The notes beneath the pieces are model-generated. The model was not told the origin of the DNA, did no database searches, and worked only from the letters and a program-made list of their open reading frames with translations. A DNA stretch of 64,000 bases from Hibiscus mutabilis (Eukaryota; Streptophyta; Magnoliopsida; Malvales; Malvaceae): positions 16,941,254 to 17,005,253 of the forward strand of contig CM033723.1 in assembly GCA_019671005.1 (NCBI GenBank), in the 5' to 3' direction. This document shows, one piece after another, positions 57,664 to 64,000 of the stretch. The stretch's first letter is position 1; each line of letters opens with the position of its first letter. Made by a program: the position numbers and the translations under genes.

Positions 57664-58980
57664 AAGAGAATCATTGTCCTCAAGGATTAAAATGAGGAAA
57701 ATTCATCTGAAGCTTGTGAAAAAATTTTCAAGTAGCATTTTCAAAATAAGAGTTAGTCCATTCGACCATCACTTCGGTTACTTCCATATTTCCTCATTAT
57801 ACCATTCTTTTATCCACAATCCTCAAAGGTTCTTTCACAATAGTTCCATCTGGTCCAAAAATTGGCTAATCTAACTGAACTGAAGCTGCTCCTATGTGTT
57901 TCTTAAGCTGGCACACATGGAATGTAGAGTGCACTTTGGAACCATTTGGAAACTTTAGTTTATAGGCAACCTTTCTCACCTTTTTAATGATAAGAAATGG
58001 TCCAAACAATTTAGGGGCGAGTTTCTGATTCTTTCTAGCTTGCACAATCTATTATCGATATGGTTGGAGTTTCAAATACACCCATTCTCCAAGAGAAAAC
58101 TGTCTATCACTTCTTTTCTTATCGGCTTGTTTTTTCATCCTCTCCTTAGCTCGTTGCAAATAGAACTTGAGCATCCTTACAACAGCTTTTCTAGTTTGTA
58201 AACTCCTGTCAACCAAGGCAACCAAAGACTCACTAGCCAGATAAGACAAATGGACATCAGGTTATTGTCCATATAGTGCCTGATAAGGAGTTGTGTTGAT
58301 AGCTGAATGATGAGATGTATTATACCACCATTCGGCTAATGACAACCAATTGATCCACTCTTGAGGTGACTTACCTATCATACACCTCAGATATGTCTAA
58401 AGGAATCTATTAACAACTTCAGTTTGTCCATCCGCCTCGCGGTGATAAGCTGTTGATGGGATCAAGGTCACACCTAGTTTACCAAACAACTCTTTCCAAA
58501 TGTGCTAAAAAATACCTTATCTATTCACAAACAATAAACTCAGGCAACCCATGTAACTTAAAAACATTGTCTATAAACACTTGAGCCACATTCAAAGTTG
58601 TAAATGGATTCGATAAGACCATAAAATGGGCATATTTGGTAAATCTATCTACCACAAAAAATTGTATCTTTAGCTTTCGATATGGGAAAACCCTCTATAA
58701 AATCTATACATATTGAGGATCAAGCTTTGTCTGGGGTTGGCAGTGGCTGCAACAATCCTGGCTAGAAATGATTATCATATTTTTTTTGTTGACAAACCCC
58801 ACATTCTCGCACCAAGCTTCTTACTGCCTTCTTCATTCCTTTCCAATAAAGACAGGTTGACGTCCTCTTACTTGTAACATCTGCCCCTGAATGACCACCC
58901 AAAAAAATTTGATGAAACAATTCAATTAATTTCTTTCTCAGTTCCATATCTTTCCCTACTACCAATTTACCTTTCATTTT
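57664..58980 (-). pseudogene. Integrase and chromodomain of the Reina-like element
   Basis: From the right: LFHQIFLGGHSGADVTSKR and CLYWKGMKKAVRSLVRECGV then CQQKK form the H-H-C-C zinc region (58762-58977). The catalytic core follows with FVVDRFTKYAHFMVL and HGLPEFIV. The C-terminal part is KRSDRQFSLGEWVYLKLQPY (58052-58130) and LAPKLFGPFLIIKKVRKVAY. The chromodomain lies near 57680-57830 (EVMVEWTNSYFENAT). The core has stops and shifts. Confidence 0.85.
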
Positions 58981-60330
58981 AATGCTTTACCATATCAAAA
59001 ATATTTGGAGTGAGAAGCAACATATTTTTCCCCAAATTCTCAATGATTTTCTGTAACTTGACATTTTTTGCCCAAGATTGAAAATTTTTATTTACCCATT
59101 TAGTGTTAAAGCTACTGATAGCCATCAGTTTTCCATTGAAAATTTAGGGTTCTTTGAAGAGCATCTACCACAGTGTTACTAGCTCATCTTCTGTAACAAA
59201 TTTCAAAATCAAACCATATCATCTTAGCCACCCAAATTTGCTGAGCAGGTATTGTAGCATGGTTCCCAGCTAAGAACCTAAGCTTTGGTGATCTGTTTAA
59301 ATCTTAAAATGTCTCCGAACAAAGTAAGGTGACCATTTCTTAACTATCAGAAGAACTGCTAACATTTCCTTTTCTTATATCGATAGAGCCTGATGCTTCA
59401 TTCCCAACCTTTTGCTAAAATAAACAAGTGGTTCACCTTTCTGCAACAATACAGCCCCTACCCCATATTCTGATGTATAAGTTTCTGTGACAAATTCTTT
59501 ACTGAAATTAGGTAAGGCCAACATAGGGGCTCTCACCATTGCAGTTTCAGCTTCTGGACTCCACTCCTATGCATCTTTCTTAAGTAAATTAGTTAAGGGT
59601 TTTACCAGACTTCCATACCCCTTAATAATTCTACTATAGTATCCAGATAGCCTTAGAAGTCCCCTAAGCTCCTTAATATTCGAAGGGATACCCCAGTTTA
59701 AGATGCACAGAACTTTATCCTTGTCCATCAAAATAAATCCCCTAACATAATATACCCCAACTACTCCATTTTAGTTGGCAAAAAGTGCACTTACTTCTCC
59801 TTGCAAATAAGTGGCAATGGTTAATCAGCCCTAAAGCCTCCCTCAAATGCTTCAAGTGGTCCTCTCAAGTTTTCGAATAGACCAATATATCATCGCAAAA
59901 AAAACTAAGACAATTTTCTTGAGCAGTTTCTTCAAAATGGAATTTATGAGTCCTTGAAACCTGGCAGGAATATTGGTTAGCCCAAATGACATAACCAAGA
60001 ACTCATAGTGTCCCTCATATGTCTTAAAGGTAGTCTTGTGTACATCTAGTTCCCAGATTCAAATCTGGTGATAGCCCGAACGTAAATTCAATTTAGAAAA
60101 AAATTTGGCACCTCCTAACTCATCAAATAGCTCTTCAATGATGGGAACGGAAAATTAATCTATCAAGGTCAACTAATTTAGCTGTCCATAGTCTACATAG
60201 AGCCTCCAAGTACCATCTTTCTTTCTAACCATCACAATAGGTGAAGCAAAGGAGCTGACATTGTCCCTAATGATTCCAACCTGCAATATCTCTTGTACAA
60301 ATTTCTCTATCTCACTCTTCTACACTGTGA
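58981..60330 (-). pseudogene. Reverse transcriptase and RNase H of the Reina-like element
   Basis: Minus-strand blocks include KKDGTWRLYVDYGQLN (about 60190), KLNLRSGYHQI (about 60080), EGHYEFLVMSFGLTNIPARF (about 60000), a decayed catalytic box (VLVFFAMIYW, near 59890, where F-x-D-D is expected), ELRGLLRLSGYYSRIIKGYG (about 59650), EYGVGAVLLQKGEPLVYFSK (about 59450) and LRFLAGNH (about 59270). Stops interrupt most blocks. Confidence 0.85.
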
Positions 60331-60822
60331 GCTACCTGTAAAGCCTAATCTTCACCATATCCTTTCCATCTTGCAAAATGATCTTGTGCTTGTGTCTCCT
60401 ATTGGGAGGCAACCCTTTTGGCTCCTGAAAATTACTACAAATTTATCCAACAACTGTTGCAGATCATCAGGCACCCCTTTACTTTTGAGCTGAATCTCCA
60501 CTTGAGTATTCCTGGTGAATAAAGAAATTCCAAGAGTTATTCTTGATCATTTGAAAACCCTTGAACTCTTACTGCTCTCCAGTAACTGAATAAGTCCATG
60601 TAAAAATCTTTTCCAGTTTACATTCCTCCCACAGTACTCAAACTGCATAGTCATCCTTGAAATTCTCATTGGATGGACCCCAAAGAAGCCAACCATTGAA
60701 CTCCTAAATTATATCACAACTTTTTAGTGGAAGAACCAAAAAATCAGTGATGAGAGATTGCCCTTGAGACTCCCACAAAAAAACTTTGCACAACACTTGA
60801 GTTTGAAGATAACCTCCATCAG

Positions 60823-61880
60823 TTATTTCAACTGATATCTCTTTTCCACTGCTAAACTACAAGCCTTCACCATTCTAAGACTAAAAAAATTGTGTGTGCT
60901 CCTAGAACCTACCAAAATCACCCAGTGTTGTTTTTGAAGGATCACCAAAATTTTCATAGTCTCACACCCTGCATACCTCCACATTACTTGTAATAAAAGT
61001 ACAAGAATGTCAGATCCCACTCCCTTAGTATTTTTAGGGTCTAACTTTTCCTCACAGCCTATAAACTCATCATGTTCATTCTCTCCTTCATTACCCTTCA
61101 TCAATAGTTGATACAGTTGAGATTTGGTAAACTTGTGGATAGCAGGACGCCAATAGCACAAGCCTTTCCTTTTTTTCTCCTCTATTTCAGCTGAAGAAAG
61201 CTTGCTTGGTCTATTGCTTGTAGTGGGGACTCCTTATTTTGTGATAGTACTTTGCTGTTAAAAGTGAATATCTGTCTTGAGTTGTATAGGGGAGTAACCA
61301 TACCTTCCAAAATTTTTACTGTAGAGGTTGATGTTCCCATACTACTGAAAAATGATGGCAGACTCGATGTAAAGGGCAAACTACCTATCTGAGGCCTAAT
61401 CGAGAAAGTGTATCCGTTCCTAGGCATATGAAACACAATAAACTCGGTGTAGTACTGTTCAACAAATATTATTTGGTGATGAGCTACCAACTCATCCATC
61501 AGATCTTCCAAACCCTTAGGAGCAAAATGTTCCTCCATAGACTTTAGATATGGCTCCCAGCTCAACTTATCAATCCCACCACTGTTATGCACAACAAAAT
61601 TATGCCATTGCAGGACATCTCTCTCCAGGTGAAGCATAACCAGCTTAACCTTAGTGCTTTCAAGCACCTCATCAGCTGAAAAAAACTATTGTAACTTGGA
61701 CCACCAATTTCTAAAATTAGATCCATCGATGATTGGGCATTTGATCTTGTATAAACGTTGGTTGGATTCTCCCACAATCACCACATCATTATTTTTCTGC
61801 TCAGCTAATTTCATCTCCAACCCCTCAGATGATGTCACAATCCAGTTTTACCAAAAATGTTTCCGGTAGAGTTTTACATC
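60823..61880 (-). pseudogene. gag and protease of the Reina-like element
   Basis: The gag core reads LVMLHLERDVLQWHNFVVHN, LSWEPYLKSMEEHFAPKGLE and DLMDELVAHHQ (61460-61640). The downstream segment GLCYWRPAIHKFTKSQLYQL is a zinc-knuckle region that lost most of its cysteines. Protease remnant: WVILVGSRSTHNFFS, with G where the catalytic D-S-G normally starts. Confidence 0.83.
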
Positions 61881-62054
61881 TCGCATTTCATTACAAACTC
61901 CACTGACCTCCAATTAGATATCTTGGATCTTATCCAATAGAGTTTTCTCAATCTTGTCCTTTAACCATTTTCCAACTCCTTAAAATTAGATTGCATCTTA
62001 GCTAGTTTATGGTGTGAGCGTGTCTGAACACCATTAACCATGGCCAGGTCTTGA

Positions 62055-62066
62055 GGCTCTGATACC
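62055..62066 (-). other. Primer binding site (tRNA-Met type)
   Basis: The plus strand GGCTCTGATACC is the complement of GGTATCAGAGCC, 5 bp inside the LTR. Confidence 0.85.
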
Positions 62067-62071
62067 TTTGC

Positions 62072-62332
62072 TGACAATAAATTCACAAATCTAAAGAAAG
62101 TAAAAGATAAGATCGAAAGAAGATAAGAACAAGAAAGAGAATCGTATTCTAAAGAAAATGGGACAAGACCATAATTTTTTTTCCAAAATCAAACATGCCC
62201 TATTCTGGGTGATTTCCCTTTCTTAATACAACTTAAATGACACCGTTTCGAACTGAAATATAAAGCTCAACTTCCAGCTATTATTTATTTAAACGGCTGC
62301 GTTTTGGCCCATAAGTAAAAGACTCAGCATCA
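62072..62332 (-). repeat. 5' LTR of the Reina-like element
   Basis: 261 bp, partner of 57384-57649 with scattered differences, TG...CA ends. Confidence 0.9.
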
Positions 62333-62337
62333 AAATA

Positions 62338-62699
62338 TATAGATATTAATAATATTCTTGATTTTTTATTAGAATGATAATAACAACTGCTTCATTTATT
62401 TATTTTACCTTATTAGGGTTGGCAAAACTTTAACTGTATGATGAATTTCAAATTGATCTATTTCAAATAAAAATGGTTTCATTTCTTGAAAAGTGGATGT
62501 GAGATGAGATGATATGAATTTTTTCCAGACAAAAATATGGAACAGTTATGATAATTATTTGTCCTAACTCAATTTCCTTTACTATATGAAATTATTATTT
62601 TATCATTATACATGAATATTTAAATGGTAAAAACATAAAAAAAAAATTGTTATAAAAAATCTAATGGTAGTCCAATTGAAGATTTAAAGTTAAATCAAC
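62338..62699. other. AT-rich spacer
   Basis: No feature recognised between the Reina-like element and the LINE remnant. Confidence 0.5.
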
Positions 62700-63480
62700 G
62701 TATCGAGTGAAAAATGGTTTGACAGAAGAAAATAACGAAAAATTTTAGAGCAGCCTTGAAAAATACAAGGGCAACAAAGGAAATGGATTTATTGATTGAT
62801 TCAGAGTTTTGGGATTTGATGTTTGGGGTAGTAATCTGGACATTATGGTTACATAGGAATCAAATGATTTTTGATCCGAGATTAGTAGAAATATTAATAT
62901 TGAAAAGAAGTATGCGACTGAGAAAAGAGGCTTCATATGCATTAGCAACTTTGAGTAGTCGGTGCTATAATGGAAGGCAAGAAAATCGGCAAACGGTACA
63001 ATGGATGTCACCCAATAGAGGTTGGCTAACCTAAATACTGATGGAACTTGCAATGTAAATAACGACCTCGCGACATGTGGAAGAGTTGGAAGAAATATGG
63101 ATGGCAAGTGGATATTTGGCTTCTCTAAGGCTATTGGCAATGCATGTGCTTGGTTTTCGATGCGAAGCTTTGGGGAATATATGAACGAAAGTGAATTGCA
63201 TGGAAAAATGGATTTCGCTTTATTATCATTGAAACTGATAGTAGAGAGGCTGTTAGTGTACTTGAGAATGAGATAAAACATGGATTGGCTCGTCAATGAT
63301 ACCATTCCTTAATGAATTGAAGCAAAGGGACTGGAGAGTTTAATTTCATGTTTTTTTTTATCGACATGGTAACCAAGTTTCTAATGCGATGACAATGGTG
63401 GTTTGGCATTTACCTTTTGACTTTCACCCATTCCTTGAGCCAGCTGTGGATGCTGCCGAAATAGTTAAGAAGGTGTGTGT
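62700..63480 (+). pseudogene. LINE (L1-type) 3' end remnant with RNase H-like domain
   Basis: It has the same architecture as 14480-15370. MFGVVIWTLWLHRNQMIF is the ORF2 linker. WMSPNRGWL and LNTDGTCNVNNDLATCGRVG open the RNase H fold (first catalytic Asp kept in N-T-D-G), then GKWIFGFSKAIGNACAWF. Near 63360, RHGNQVSNAM is the decayed C-terminal motif. Several frameshifts; no upstream reverse transcriptase. The two remnants share phrases (GWVKMNT/GWLNLNT, CNVMTNVATCGG/CNVNNDLATCGR) and belong to one LINE lineage. Confidence 0.75.
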
Positions 63481-63502
63481 TGCTTTTGCTGTTATTTCTT
63501 TA

Positions 63503-63700
63503 GGCTCCGTTCGGAAGGCTGGTCAAACAATGGTTTGGATGGAAAAGTCGCGTTTGGGAAAAAAGATAGAATTTCTGATTTCTCCAAACGCAGCGGTTGA
63601 GAACAAATTCTACTTAAAAATTAGGTGAGGAGGCACCAAAGCAGCTCGTTCGGTGAAGCTTCTCTAAAAGCTGGGTAGAGAAGCTCTGCCGAACAGAGCC
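63503..63700. mobile_element. Tourist-like MITE (PIF/Harbinger), TTA target site
   Basis: Ends GGCTCCGTTCGGAAGGCT and, inverted, GGCTCTGTTCGGCAGAGC. TTA occurs immediately outside both ends (63500-63502 and 63701-63703), the 3-bp duplication of this superfamily. 198 bp, no coding capacity; the open frame across it is incidental. Confidence 0.82.
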
Positions 63701-63703
63701 TTA

Positions 63704-64000
63704 GTATATGAATCAGTCTATTTTCATTATATTAAAAAACCTAAATTATTTTATGTTTTGTATTTCATATGGAGACAATTGTGGAATATTTTTAAGTATT
63801 ATGATTATATTTTTTTTATTTGTCTTAAAAGTTGAGAATGTTAGAAATAATTAGTAAGAATTATGCTTATAGAAGCGACAAACAATTTAGGATTTCAACA
63901 ACCATGAATGTGATAATGACAGATAAAAATCTTCTACCTCTCTTTGATGTTTATTTTTGTGCCAAACACTAAAAATTCAAATCTTGAATTGTTCTAACAC
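63704..64000. other. AT-rich DNA to window end
   Basis: Nothing recognised. Confidence 0.5.

Larger units (their letters stand above)
57384..62332 (-). mobile_element. Reina-like chromovirus, complete structure, 5-bp TSD, decayed
   Basis: AAATA flanks both sides (57379-57383 and 62333-62337). Short LTRs (57384-57649 and 62072-62332) both begin TGATGCTGAGTC on the minus strand. The PBS is at 62055-62066 and the PPT at 57650-57663. Read right to left the order is gag, zinc-knuckle remnant, protease, RT, RNase H, integrase, chromodomain. Short LTRs, length about 4.9 kb and the chromodomain fit the Reina clade. Many stops and frameshifts make it inactive. Confidence 0.92.

Noticed and set aside
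62745..63305. 186-codon minus-strand frame
   Set aside because: Antisense to the LINE RNase H remnant; the sense strand shows the recognisable motifs.

Overview
The window reads as nuclear DNA of a eudicot plant. Intron-bearing plant genes sit in AT-rich DNA full of nested LTR retrotransposons and MITEs. The mix of Del/Tekay-like, Reina-like, Athila-like and Tat/Ogre-like elements resembles what I remember of Malvaceae (cotton-type) genomes. That placement comes from memory; no search was run.

Layout. 1-4511 is the 5' part of a minus-strand Del/Tekay chromovirus (5' LTR, PBS, decayed gag, PR and RT), cut by the window edge. 4870-5800 is a minus-strand gag remnant of another gypsy lineage. 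7150-20600 is the gene-bearing part: an unidentified plus-strand 3' gene end (7152-8099), a convergent minus-strand cornichon homolog (8692-10137), a plus-strand sterol 4-alpha-methyl oxidase (15920-18944), and an orphan first exon of a DHHC palmitoyltransferase (20405-20593). A minus-strand element with a 2.1 kb LTR and a tRNA-Arg-type PBS (to 23768) follows that exon. A small intact DUF3339 gene lies at 25413-25625. An F-box/FIST gene truncated at its 3' end is at 50782-51837.

26000-34300 is a pile of class II elements over an old segmental duplication that carries two tRNA-Lys-like pseudogenes. A 3.95 kb hAT-like element (8-bp TSD) holds a 2.6 kb Mutator-like element (9-bp TSD), which holds apparent captured exons and, in its right TIR, a 233-bp foldback MITE (9-bp TSD). 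At least five other foldback MITEs with AAACCCTA-rich interiors look like the same family.

34462-49638 is a Del/Tekay chromovirus with a perfect 5-bp TSD. Its integrase is split by a second element (38742-46193, perfect 5-bp TSD) that has two 3.4 kb LTRs around only 571 bp of interior. 53561-56387 is an Athila-like 5' end on the minus strand. 57384-62332 is a complete but decayed minus-strand Reina-like chromovirus with a 5-bp TSD. LINE RNase H remnants lie at 14480-15370 and 62700-63480, and a Tourist-like MITE at 63503-63700.

The cellular genes do not form a pathway. Two otherwise well preserved genes (cornichon and sterol oxidase) each carry one single-base frameshift at a short homopolymer. 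That is either recent decay or base-level error in the assembly. I found no prokaryote-like system, CRISPR array or gene cluster. The most interesting material is the transposon architecture.
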